The notes beneath the pieces were generated by a model. That model did no database searches. It was not told the DNA's origin and saw only the letters and a program-made list of their open reading frames with translations. A stretch of DNA of 64,000 bases from JBMOPD01 sp049323615 (GTDB lineage: Bacteria; Bacillota; Desulfotomaculia; Desulfotomaculales; Desulfocucumaceae): the NCBI GenBank assembly GCA_049323615.1, contig JBMOPD010000107.1, positions 1 to 64,000 of the forward strand. The letters run 5' to 3'. Shown here one piece after another: positions 7,852 through 15,313 of the stretch (the first letter of the stretch is position 1; each line of letters begins with the position of its first letter). The translations under genes were made by a program, and so were the position numbers.

Positions 7852-8916
7852 TCAGGATAAGAATTTCAGTATCGCATTCCAGTCTATGTATTTTTCCACG
7901 TTTTCCAGGGCCATTTCAATGCTTTTCCGGTCTTCCGGGCGGATGCGCCGTGAAATTTCAGCGCAGCGCTCAAGGGTTGTGTATGTGTCATAATGGACAA
8001 GCAGCACCGGTACCCCTCTTTCGCTGGCCCTGGCGATTACCTTGACATCCGGGTAAAGGCCCCCTGTCAGTATAAGGGCCGAAGTGCTGGTCTCAAGGGC
8101 CGCCAGGGCGATATCGGCCCGGTCCCCTCCGGTTATGACGGCCTTGTTGGGGGCCCTGCGCAGGTACCCCAGGGCGCTTTCAATGGTCATGGCCCCGATG
8201 ATCACGTCTTCCACCAGGCGGTCCAGGTGTTCTTCCCCGGAAAGTATTTCGCCGCCAAGGGTTTCAAAATATTCGGCCACCGTGGGCGAGGCGATCCCGG
8301 GCCGGTGGGGCACTATGCCCAGGGAACGGTATCCCCTCTCCTCGATCAGGGGCTGGTATACCCCCTCCGTTTTGGCCAGCAGCAGCCTCGGCACATTATT
8401 GAATATATTCCCCGCCACCGGGATGCCCCGGCATTCCAGGTAGCTGTTGACAAAAATAGCGTTATCGACACTGAAGTCATTTTCTATATGAATCAGGAAT
8501 ACCGCCGTGGATTTAAGTTCCTTGGCCAGGGTTATGGAATCAAGGCCGGCGCACCCCATGATGTGGGGGAAGGCCGCCCCTCCCACGATGACTATGTCGG
8601 CCCCCTCAGATACCTTGCGGTAGGAATTTAAAATTGCCTGCAGCGACGCGCAGTTACGGCTGCCGGAAAGGTAGGAAGGGCCCACCGTGAAGGGCACGAT
8701 GTCCTCCAGGGAATGGCTCATCTTGAGGACGCTCTTCATCAGAATCCCGTCCTCGTCTTCCCTCCTTGACGTCCCGGTAACGCTGCCCACCGGCTTGAAA
8801 TAAGAAACCTTGCATCCCTGCTGCTGGAATTTAAGAGCCAGTCCAACGGAAACGGCGGTTTTGCCGCTTTTGGGAGTACCCATTATAAATAGGCTCTGCA
8901 CCTGAAAGCACCTCAC
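7852..8916 (-). CDS. BioD-like P-loop / DRTGG-domain protein (phosphotransacetylase regulatory-domain homologue)
   Basis: The 354-residue protein matches the N-terminal regulatory part of long phosphotransacetylases but has no catalytic PTA domain. Residues 1-215 are a dethiobiotin-synthetase-like P-loop domain with MGTPKSGKTAVSVGLA; residues 220-335 form the DRTGG-type domain (AVITGGDRADIALAALE, ILTGGLYPDVKVIARASERG). It starts at a GTG whose GTGA overlaps the stop of the upstream ADP-forming acyl-CoA ligase, so the two are translationally coupled. It is therefore probably a nucleotide-responsive regulator or partner of that ligase, sensing acyl-CoA or energy state. That role is inference. 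Confidence 0.8.
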   Translation of the reverse strand: MRCFQVQSLFIMGTPKSGKTAVSVGLALKFQQQGCKVSYFKPVGSVTGTSRREDEDGILMKSVLKMSHSLEDIVPFTVGPSYLSGSRNCASLQAILNSYRKVSEGADIVIVGGAAFPHIMGCAGLDSITLAKELKSTAVFLIHIENDFSVDNAIFVNSYLECRGIPVAGNIFNNVPRLLLAKTEGVYQPLIEERGYRSLGIVPHRPGIASPTVAEYFETLGGEILSGEEHLDRLVEDVIIGAMTIESALGYLRRAPNKAVITGGDRADIALAALETSTSALILTGGLYPDVKVIARASERGVPVLLVHYDTYTTLERCAEISRRIRPEDRKSIEMALENVEKYIDWNAILKFLS

Positions 8917-11015
8917 GATATGGTTATTTTTATATCCAGGGCGGAAGCTCCCTTGCTGTACGCAAATACGGGGTTGATATCCATTTCGGCGATTTCGGCG
9001 AAATCAGTGACCAGGGCTGCCGCCCGTAAAATGATATCTATGATGGCGTTTAGATCGGCCGGTTCTTCTCCCCGGTAGCCTCTGAGGAGGGTGTAAGCCT
9101 TGGTTTCACTGATCATGGCAGCCGCTTCCCGGCGGGTCAGCCCGTCGGCCAGCCTGAAGGATACGTCTTTCAGCAGGTTCACGTATATGCCGCCCAGCCC
9201 GAAGGCCATCAGCGGCCCAAACTGGACATCCCTGGACATTCCGATGATCAGTTCGGTGCCGGGGGGCATCATTTTCTGGACCTCGATGCCGTGTATAACC
9301 ACCTGGGGCAGGTAGCGGTGAACGTTTTCGGTTATTTCAATAAAGCCGCGGCTTACCTCGTCACTGGTTTTAATCCCGATCTTGACTCCCCCGACATCGG
9401 TTTTGTGCAGTATTTTGGGTGAGGCCACCTTGAGGACCAGGGGAAATCCAATCTCTCCGGCAATTTTTACCGCTTCTTCCGGCGTGGTGGCCAGCCTGAC
9501 CGGGGCCGCCGGAATGCCGTAGGCCTCCGCCACCGAGGCCGACTCGCTGCCCAGCAGCACCAGTCTCCCTTCAGCCTTTACCCGCCGCAGTATATCCTTT
9601 ACCAGGTCCGGGCGGGTGCCGGCAACCTTTTCAGGCTTTTCCCCGGAAACTCCCTGCCTTAACCTGGAGTACCCGGTCATGCCGCTGATTACCGATACCG
9701 CGGTCTCCGGGAAGGTAAAGGAGGGAATGCCGGCTTCGGACAGAATCCTGGAGCCCCCGGCCATGGCTTCACCGCCCATTAGAGCCGCGAATACCGGCTT
9801 GCCGGGGTGGGAGCGGTGGGCCTCGATGATGGTCCTGGCCGTTTCTTCGTACTGGGTTACCGCCGTGGGGCAGATCAGCACCACCATGCTGTCGACATTG
9901 CCGTCGGCCAGCACTTTGTCCATGGCCAGGCTGAAGCGGTCCGCCTTGGCGTCCCCCAGCACGTCAACGGGGTTGTATACGTTTGACTCCTCGGGAAGGC
10001 CAGCGCGCAGGGCATCGATGGTCTTTTTCTGGAACCGGGCCATGGCCAGGCCGAGGTTTTCAATCTGGTCGGTGGTTACGATGCCCGGCCCGCCCGCATT
10101 GGTGACCACGGCCACGCGGTCCCCGCCGGGAACCGGCTGATTGGTGAAGGCCACGGCCAGGTCGAAGAGCTCGGCCATGGTGGATGCCCTGATGATGCCG
10201 CTCTGCCTGAATGCCGTATTGTAGGCCAGGTTGCTGCCGGCCAGCGCCCCCGTGTGTGAAGATGCGGCCTGGGCGCCGGCCTGGCTGGTGCCGCTTTTTA
10301 ATATAATTACCGGTTTCCTGGCGCTTGAGCGCCGGGCCACCTCCAGGAAGTGCCTGCCGTTGGCAACGTCCTCCAGGTAGCAGAGTATCACCCTGGTGTT
10401 GGGGTCGCCGGCAGCGTCTTCAATAAAATCCGATTCGGTGAGGTCGGCCTTGTTCCCCAGGCTGATGATCTTGCTGAATCCCAGGCCCTTCGCCCTGCTC
10501 CAGTCCAGTATGGCCACCAGCATGGCCCCGCTCTGGGAAATGAAGGCTATGTCGCCGGTGGCGGGATAAACTTCGCTGAATGAGGCGTTTATCGGCACGT
10601 GGGTGTCCATCATGCCCACGCAGTTTGGACCCAGCAGGCGAATCCCGTATGAATTGCAAATCCGGACCAGTTCCTTTTCCAGGGCCAGCCCTTCCTTGCC
10701 CACTTCCTTGAACCCCGCCGATATCACCACCAGGTTCTTTACCCCGGCCCGGCCGCACTGCTCCGCCACCTTTACCACAGCGGCCGCGGGCACCGATATT
10801 ACCGCCAGGTCCACTTTTTTTTCCACCGCGCCTACCTCGGGATAGCATTTAAGCCCCTCGATTTCGGACTCCCGGGGATTTATGGGGTATATGCCCCCGC
10901 GGTAACCGCTGGTCAATATATTCTTTACTATGGCATGGCCTATTTTTCCGGGCGTTTTTGAAGCGCCTACAATGGCTACCGATTCCGGGTTGAAAAAACT
11001 GTTCAGGACGCCCAA
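8913..11015 (-). CDS. ADP-forming acyl-CoA (acetate-CoA) ligase, fused alpha-beta
   Basis: This family converts acyl-CoA, ADP and phosphate to acid, CoA and ATP, giving substrate-level phosphorylation during fermentation. The 700 residues contain the CoA-binding domain (SVAIVGASKTPGKIG, 12-26), two flavodoxin-like ligase domains with the phospho-histidine loop SSHTGALAG (His254) and a C-terminal ATP-grasp domain (about 480-700) with LHKTDVGGVKIG. The start is TTG (11015) behind AAGGTGG. A paralogue lies at 15314. It forms a two-gene unit with the DRTGG protein, and is divergent from the permease at 11198 across 182 bp. The acyl substrate cannot be read from the sequence. Confidence 0.9.
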   Translation of the reverse strand: MGVLNSFFNPESVAIVGASKTPGKIGHAIVKNILTSGYRGGIYPINPRESEIEGLKCYPEVGAVEKKVDLAVISVPAAAVVKVAEQCGRAGVKNLVVISAGFKEVGKEGLALEKELVRICNSYGIRLLGPNCVGMMDTHVPINASFSEVYPATGDIAFISQSGAMLVAILDWSRAKGLGFSKIISLGNKADLTESDFIEDAAGDPNTRVILCYLEDVANGRHFLEVARRSSARKPVIILKSGTSQAGAQAASSHTGALAGSNLAYNTAFRQSGIIRASTMAELFDLAVAFTNQPVPGGDRVAVVTNAGGPGIVTTDQIENLGLAMARFQKKTIDALRAGLPEESNVYNPVDVLGDAKADRFSLAMDKVLADGNVDSMVVLICPTAVTQYEETARTIIEAHRSHPGKPVFAALMGGEAMAGGSRILSEAGIPSFTFPETAVSVISGMTGYSRLRQGVSGEKPEKVAGTRPDLVKDILRRVKAEGRLVLLGSESASVAEAYGIPAAPVRLATTPEEAVKIAGEIGFPLVLKVASPKILHKTDVGGVKIGIKTSDEVSRGFIEITENVHRYLPQVVIHGIEVQKMMPPGTELIIGMSRDVQFGPLMAFGLGGIYVNLLKDVSFRLADGLTRREAAAMISETKAYTLLRGYRGEEPADLNAIIDIILRAAALVTDFAEIAEMDINPVFAYSKGASALDIKITIS

Positions 11016-11197
11016 TGCAATTCCACCTTTTCCACGGTGCCTAAACCAATTGAAAAAACTATACCCGCGTCGGGCAGTCTGTTTACGGATTTATCCTTTC
11101 CCGATGAGGTTATATCAATACGTGGGCTGGGAATCAGGGAGGGTTGGTAGTATAATAAAGTTTAGTGACAATTTAACGCCATATCCGGAGGTAGGAA

Positions 11198-12583
11198 TTG
11201 GAAACTGTTCAGTCCAGGAAGAAAAGCTTAATTGACAGCCAGATCCTGAATATAAAGAGTGCAATTCTTACGTTGATGATAGCAGTGTTTGTCATCAATG
11301 TAATTTATCCCGGCCCATATTTAAGAGTTATGATCAACTATATAACCGTGGCGGTTGTCCTGATCAGCCTGCCGTTTACCGGGCGCGGGACCAGGTTCAT
11401 ATGTATGGTCCTTTTTGTCGCCGGCGCTTACCTGATATATGTTTCCGGGGGCGGCTGGCTGTACTGGGTTGAGGCCATGGGCAAGAACACCAGTCTTCTG
11501 GCCCTGCTGATCGCCGTGCCCCTGCTGGGGGTCCCCCTCAGGTTTGGCGGGTATGTCGGGGTGCTGGACGCCCTGGCCGCAAAGTATATGGCGAGAAGGT
11601 ACCAGATGTACTGGGTGCCTGCCCTCTTCGCCCATGTGCTGGGGGTGTTCTTGAATTTGGGGGCCGTTCCCCTGACCCATGAAATTACCGCCCGGGGCAA
11701 ACTGCATGACAATCCCGGTACGCTGGCCAAAAGCATTTCCAGGGGATTCGGCATGGCTCTTTTCTGGTCTCCCAATATGGTTGCCACGGCGCTTACCCTG
11801 GGCTACCTGAACGTGCCCTGGCAAAACTACGTGCACCTGGGTCTACTGATTGCCGTTGTGGGCCTGCTGGTGGGGTATGCAGTGGAATTGTCCGGCAGGG
11901 AGGGCCGGGTGGAGGAGCCGGAACCGGCTTCCGGAGGGTGCCGGCCGTATATTGACAGGGTCAAGCTGGGGCAGTTGGCGGCGGCTGCGGTAGTTTTCCT
12001 GCTGATTATAATATTGATTGAAACCAAAACGGATCTGTCGGTCATTAGCACGGTGCCCGTTATCGCCCTGGCCTTCCCCGTGATCTGGTTATTCCTGCTG
12101 GGCAAAAAAGAGACCATTAAAAAGGGCTATCTTGATTATTTTAATAATAAAATCAACAGGTACGACGGGGAGGTGGTTTTGTTCGTGGCGGCCGGCTTTT
12201 TTTCCAGTGCTTTGACCTTTTCCGGCTGGTCTGAAAAACTATGCCATTACATAATGCATTTTTCCGGCCATTCCAAGGCGTCCATCGTCCTGACAATACT
12301 GATGAGCATAATATTGACCAGCCTGGTGGGCATACATCCCATGATCCTGGTCTCCACCTTTGCCGCCTCGCTGGATCCCGCCGCCCTGGGCATTTATCCC
12401 GCCCATCTGGCCCTTATACTGATCGGGGGCTGGTCGCTGGGGGCTACCGTTTCCCCCCTGTCGGGGACTACACTGGTGGTGGCGGGCGTGGCGGGCAAAA
12501 CCCCGGTGGAGGTTGGGTACGCCAATTTGTTATTCGCCGCCGTGGTCTCGGCCGCCTTAATAACCTTTGTCGCCTGGCAATAA
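11198..12583 (+). CDS. Polytopic permease of the ion-transporter type, substrate unknown
   Basis: A 461-residue integral membrane protein with about 12 predicted helices. It has an internal repeat-like arrangement with polar breaks (LGAVPLTHEITARGKLHDNP, FWSPNMVATALTLGY, GWSLGATVSPLSGTTLVV), as in the ion-transporter superfamily that includes dicarboxylate and anion carriers. It starts at TTG (11198) with GGAGGTAGG 3-8 bp upstream. A TATAAT at 11151-11156 could be its -10, with no good -35. It is divergent from the ADP-forming ligase, so an organic-acid exporter or importer is plausible but unproven. Confidence 0.75.
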   Translation: METVQSRKKSLIDSQILNIKSAILTLMIAVFVINVIYPGPYLRVMINYITVAVVLISLPFTGRGTRFICMVLFVAGAYLIYVSGGGWLYWVEAMGKNTSLLALLIAVPLLGVPLRFGGYVGVLDALAAKYMARRYQMYWVPALFAHVLGVFLNLGAVPLTHEITARGKLHDNPGTLAKSISRGFGMALFWSPNMVATALTLGYLNVPWQNYVHLGLLIAVVGLLVGYAVELSGREGRVEEPEPASGGCRPYIDRVKLGQLAAAAVVFLLIIILIETKTDLSVISTVPVIALAFPVIWLFLLGKKETIKKGYLDYFNNKINRYDGEVVLFVAAGFFSSALTFSGWSEKLCHYIMHFSGHSKASIVLTILMSIILTSLVGIHPMILVSTFAASLDPAALGIYPAHLALILIGGWSLGATVSPLSGTTLVVAGVAGKTPVEVGYANLLFAAVVSAALITFVAWQ

Positions 12584-12587
12584 CCTT

Positions 12588-12986
12588 TTACCAGCCTATG
12601 GGCCCCACTTCCCATATGTAATAGTCCACCCGGTTGGATCCTTTCTGCACTTCCACGGTATATGAAGCCACATAAGCCGAGGTGTTGTTCTCAATCAGGC
12701 GTTTTGGCCCCGCCTGGACGTCGTACTGGTTCACTTTTCTCCAGTTGTGCAGGGCATCCAGCAATGTTTTGGAGATGTTATCAGGGTCAATCTCTTTCAC
12801 ACTGCTGCGCTGAACCCTGGCAATAACGGCTACTTTTTTGTTGAAGGTTTTATACCCTTTTTCCTGCAGGGCTTTTAAAACAGCGTCGTAGAACTTCTTT
12901 TTGGCGTCGGCGGAGGCAGTGTCATTGGGCACCACGCAGTCCAGCCCAAATGTATAGGACTTGCTCCCGGGTTGTATTACCCACAT
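12588..12986 (-). CDS. RusA-like fold protein (possible Holliday-junction resolvase relative)
   Basis: A soluble protein of about 132 residues. The segment EIDPDNISKTLLDALHNW matches the core of RusA resolvases (DxDNxxKxxLDAL), which cut four-way DNA junctions using the aspartates. The flanking strands (FGLDCVVPNDTASADAKKKF at the start, KKVAVIARVQ before the motif) also fit that fold. Similarity is weak elsewhere, so I do not assign a symbol. I place the start at ATG 12986, with GGAG 8 bp upstream, rather than further upstream. It is preceded by a zinc-ribbon gene on the same strand, 31 bp away, and ends 4 bp from the converging permease gene. Confidence 0.55.
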   Translation of the reverse strand: MWVIQPGSKSYTFGLDCVVPNDTASADAKKKFYDAVLKALQEKGYKTFNKKVAVIARVQRSSVKEIDPDNISKTLLDALHNWRKVNQYDVQAGPKRLIENNTSAYVASYTVEVQKGSNRVDYYIWEVGPIGW

Positions 12987-13017
12987 ACAAAACACTCCAA
13001 TTTAATTGTTTACATCT

Positions 13018-13239
13018 TTACAGCCTTGATTTTATAGTCAGTTCGGTGTTAAACATGTTGCCCAGGTCAATGAACAGTTTCCAGTTCGGCCGGTTCCGGG
13101 ACTCGTCAATCAAGTTCCTGACGGATGACCTGAACTTTTCCGGCATTTCTGTCCCACAGCTGGGGCATTGGTTGTGGTCAAAATTGCTCTCGATGATCTG
13201 GTATTTCCCGCCGCACTTGCCGCAGCCTATGATAATCAT
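13018..13239 (-). CDS. Small zinc-ribbon protein
   Basis: A 73-residue protein with two zinc-knuckle pairs: CGKC (about 6-9) and CPSC (about 25-28), followed by a helical charged tail. The start is the ATG at 13239 behind GGAGGTG; the frame is open further upstream but without a ribosome binding site. It is probably co-transcribed with the RusA-like gene. A perfect Spo0A-box heptamer lies 36 bp upstream. The function is unknown; zinc ribbons of this size often bind nucleic acid or protein. Confidence 0.7.
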   Translation of the reverse strand: MIIIGCGKCGGKYQIIESNFDHNQCPSCGTEMPEKFRSSVRNLIDESRNRPNWKLFIDLGNMFNTELTIKSRL

Positions 13240-13274
13240 CTTAACACCTCCGTTTTTATGCAGCTTTTTCATAG

Positions 13275-13281
13275 TTCGACA
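13275..13281 (-). promoter_or_regulatory. Candidate Spo0A box
   Basis: TTCGACA on the plus strand (TGTCGAA on the minus strand) is identical to the Spo0A-binding heptamer and is followed by an A-tract. It lies just upstream of the zinc-ribbon/RusA-like pair. A 7-bp match alone is weak evidence. Confidence 0.3.
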
Positions 13282-13330
13282 AAAATGTGGTAAAACCTGC
13301 TACATCAACAAGGAGCCCAGAATTAAGGGT

Positions 13331-13364
13331 CAGAATTCAGAATCCAGAATCCGGAATTCAGAAT
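13331..13364. repeat. Heptamer tandem repeat, CAGAATC type
   Basis: Five units of 7 bp: CAGAATT, CAGAATC, CAGAATC, CGGAATT, CAGAAT. It uses the same unit as 58076 and, inverted, 131. Confidence 0.8.
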
Positions 13365-13413
13365 AAAAATAGCCGCGTGGCGGCCTGGAAAACTGTCATG
13401 TTCTTATTCCGGG

Positions 13414-13437
13414 TTCTGACTCCTGACTCCTGTATTC
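13414..13437. repeat. Heptamer tandem repeat, TCCTGAC type
   Basis: TTCTGAC-TCCTGAC-TCCTGTA-TTC, period 7, 50 bp after the CAGAATC array and just 3' of a small candidate ORF. Confidence 0.7.
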
Positions 13438-13443
13438 TTGGGA

Positions 13444-13608
13444 CTACGCTTTCTTGGCCGAACAGGATGAATGATTTTTACCTGCCTTAATCCTGCCTGA
13501 ATACAGGGCGTTGCAGTACCACTTCATAAGTTCACGCTTTAAAAGCTGCCGGATTTTGCTTTCCCCGTCCTGTTCCGGCTTTTTTTCCCTGGTTTTTTTA
13601 CCGGGCAC
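13444..13608 (-). CDS. Candidate small basic protein
   Basis: The minus strand encodes 54 residues from a GTG (13608) with GGAG 10 bp upstream: a Lys/Arg/Glu-rich start (PGKKTREKKPEQDGESK), a predicted helix (IRQLLKRELMKWYCNALYSG) and a short polar tail. It has no known family and may be a chance ORF; the helix and ribosome binding site favour it being real. The 184 bp between it and the YkvI gene hold no other gene that I can see. Confidence 0.35.
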   Translation of the reverse strand: MPGKKTREKKPEQDGESKIRQLLKRELMKWYCNALYSGRIKAGKNHSSCSAKKA

Positions 13609-13792
13609 GGGCTGCCCACTCCTTTCAACAGCATCTGGTTAATTAATGCTATTTAAGGAGAAGGAAAAGTATTCCTCTTTGGGCATAAAAACACCCCCCG
13701 GTTCACTATCATTCTATACCCGGCGGGATATTTATGAATGGGTCCAAACTAATAGATTTAGTGGGACTGCCGTCTCATTTTTCCGGCAGCGG

Positions 13793-14869
13793 TTATGTTA
13801 ACGGATTTGTCCCGGGGTGCAGCCTCCAGCGCACATACTCATAGGCCAGCCCGCCCAGGAGGATGAACCCGGCGATGCCCACCCCGGCGTACATGAACCT
13901 GACCAGGTTTGTAAACCCGATGATACTGGCTACGATGGCCGCCACCGTAATGATGGGCGCCAGCATTTTAAAGCGGGTGGAAGCGGGGTCGGTAAGACGG
14001 GCGCTGAACCCGTACAGCCCCCCCACCGCTGTGGTGTATATGGCGGCCAGCAGAACTGCGGTGTACCCCGACCCCACCAGCGGGGAGAAGCGGCCGGCCA
14101 CATAGCTCATGGGGATGGAATAGCCGAAGGATTCAGGGATCAGAAGCATGGAGAGGTTTATGGCCAGTATACCTATACCCAGGCCGGTACCCCCGGCCAG
14201 AGCCCCTTTCCTGATATCGGCCCTTGTTCCGGCCAATTTGCCCATTGGCCCCAGGATTGCCACCGCCACAACAAGATTGTAGGATACATACGTCATTGCG
14301 GAAAGGGGCCAAAATGGCAGTACCGCCTCCCACGGCTGGGCGAACAGCCCTATCGACCTGAACTCTGACGGGTATGAAACCAGTACGGCCCCGAAGACTG
14401 CAATAATCCCTGCAATCATTACGGGCACCAAAAAACTCAGGGCCGATACAATTCCCGACAGCCCGAACAGGACGGTGGCCAGCGCTATGGAAGCCATAAA
14501 CACCGCACCGTAGAGGGGAGAAAAGCCGAATTGCTGGTTGATGGAAGCTCCCGCCCCGGCAAGCATGGCCGTAAAGGAACCAAAAAGAAAGAAGGTGATG
14601 ATTATGTCCACCGCCACACCCGCTATCTTACCCGCGGCATGGGTGACCACCTCCCGGTGGGAATTGGCCTTCAGGCGGGCCCCGGAGTTAAGGATGAGTA
14701 TCCCAAAGAAGGAAAAAAGAAAGGAAGCTAATAAAATGGCGGCAAAGCTGGCCGGGCCGAAAAAGGAAAAAAACTGCAGCACCTCCTGGCCCGAAGCAAA
14801 CCCCGCTCCGATGGTAACGCCGATGTAGGCCGAAGCAATTTGATAGGCGGATAATTTTTTCTCGCTCAT
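13793..14869 (-). CDS. YkvI-type membrane protein (APC-superfamily-like permease)
   Basis: A 358-residue integral membrane protein with about 10 helices. The first helix carries the family pattern YIGVTIGAGFASGQEVLQFF, a LeuT-type unwound-helix motif, and later helices are separated by short loops. The family is widespread in Firmicutes; transport activity is assumed from homology to amino-acid/sodium permeases, and no substrate is established to my knowledge. It begins at an ATG and stands alone on the minus strand, 58 bp downstream of a zinc-ribbon gene. Confidence 0.8.
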   Translation of the reverse strand: MSEKKLSAYQIASAYIGVTIGAGFASGQEVLQFFSFFGPASFAAILLASFLFSFFGILILNSGARLKANSHREVVTHAAGKIAGVAVDIIITFFLFGSFTAMLAGAGASINQQFGFSPLYGAVFMASIALATVLFGLSGIVSALSFLVPVMIAGIIAVFGAVLVSYPSEFRSIGLFAQPWEAVLPFWPLSAMTYVSYNLVVAVAILGPMGKLAGTRADIRKGALAGGTGLGIGILAINLSMLLIPESFGYSIPMSYVAGRFSPLVGSGYTAVLLAAIYTTAVGGLYGFSARLTDPASTRFKMLAPIITVAAIVASIIGFTNLVRFMYAGVGIAGFILLGGLAYEYVRWRLHPGTNPLT

Positions 14870-14927
14870 AGTAAATATATTTATTTACCCCTGGTTACCT
14901 TATTATGTACCGCTTAAGGCTTTATTC

Positions 14928-15182
14928 TCAGTGGCAGTGATCGTGGCTGTGATCGTGCATTTCCACCAGGTCGTCGTCCCATATGAAGATAAGGCATTTT
15001 CTTTTGTATTTTTCAATAATGGCCAGGGTTTCCTCCAGTGAGGAGGAGAGGGTCTGGACGCCGTTGTAATCCATAAGATTGTAATTGCAATTGGGACATT
15101 TTATTTCCTGTTTGGATGACAAGTTTTCCACCTGTATTCTGAATTGTTCGTTGCAGTTTTGACAGTGAAATATAACCTTCAT
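14928..15182 (-). CDS. CxxC zinc-ribbon protein with histidine-rich metal-binding tail
   Basis: 84 residues. The N-terminal half is a treble-cysteine/zinc-ribbon unit, CQNC (about 7-10) and CPNC (about 30-33), as in FmdB/YjdM-like ribbons. The middle is helical. The last ten residues, MHDHSHDHCH, form a dense His/Cys/Asp cluster of the kind seen in nickel, zinc or copper chaperones. The start is ATG 15182 (GGGAGGA 9 bp upstream); a TTG two codons earlier is too close to that site. A metal-buffering or sensing role is inference. Confidence 0.7.
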   Translation of the reverse strand: MKVIFHCQNCNEQFRIQVENLSSKQEIKCPNCNYNLMDYNGVQTLSSSLEETLAIIEKYKRKCLIFIWDDDLVEMHDHSHDHCH

Positions 15183-15313
15183 ATGCAATATCCTCCCTTC
15201 AATACCTGTATTTTTTCTACATCAAGGGGTCAGATCCTTTTTTATCCTCCCCAATGACCCTGGTATCAAAATTGCAAATAGGGTTGGCAAAAAAACAATG
15301 GGGAGACTGTAAA

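Noticed and set aside
15222..15243. AAGGGGTCAGATCCTTTTTT upstream of the second ADP-forming ligase, considered as a REP-type element
   Set aside because: The sequence resembles known REP phrases, but I found only one copy in the window and no REP-associated transposase.
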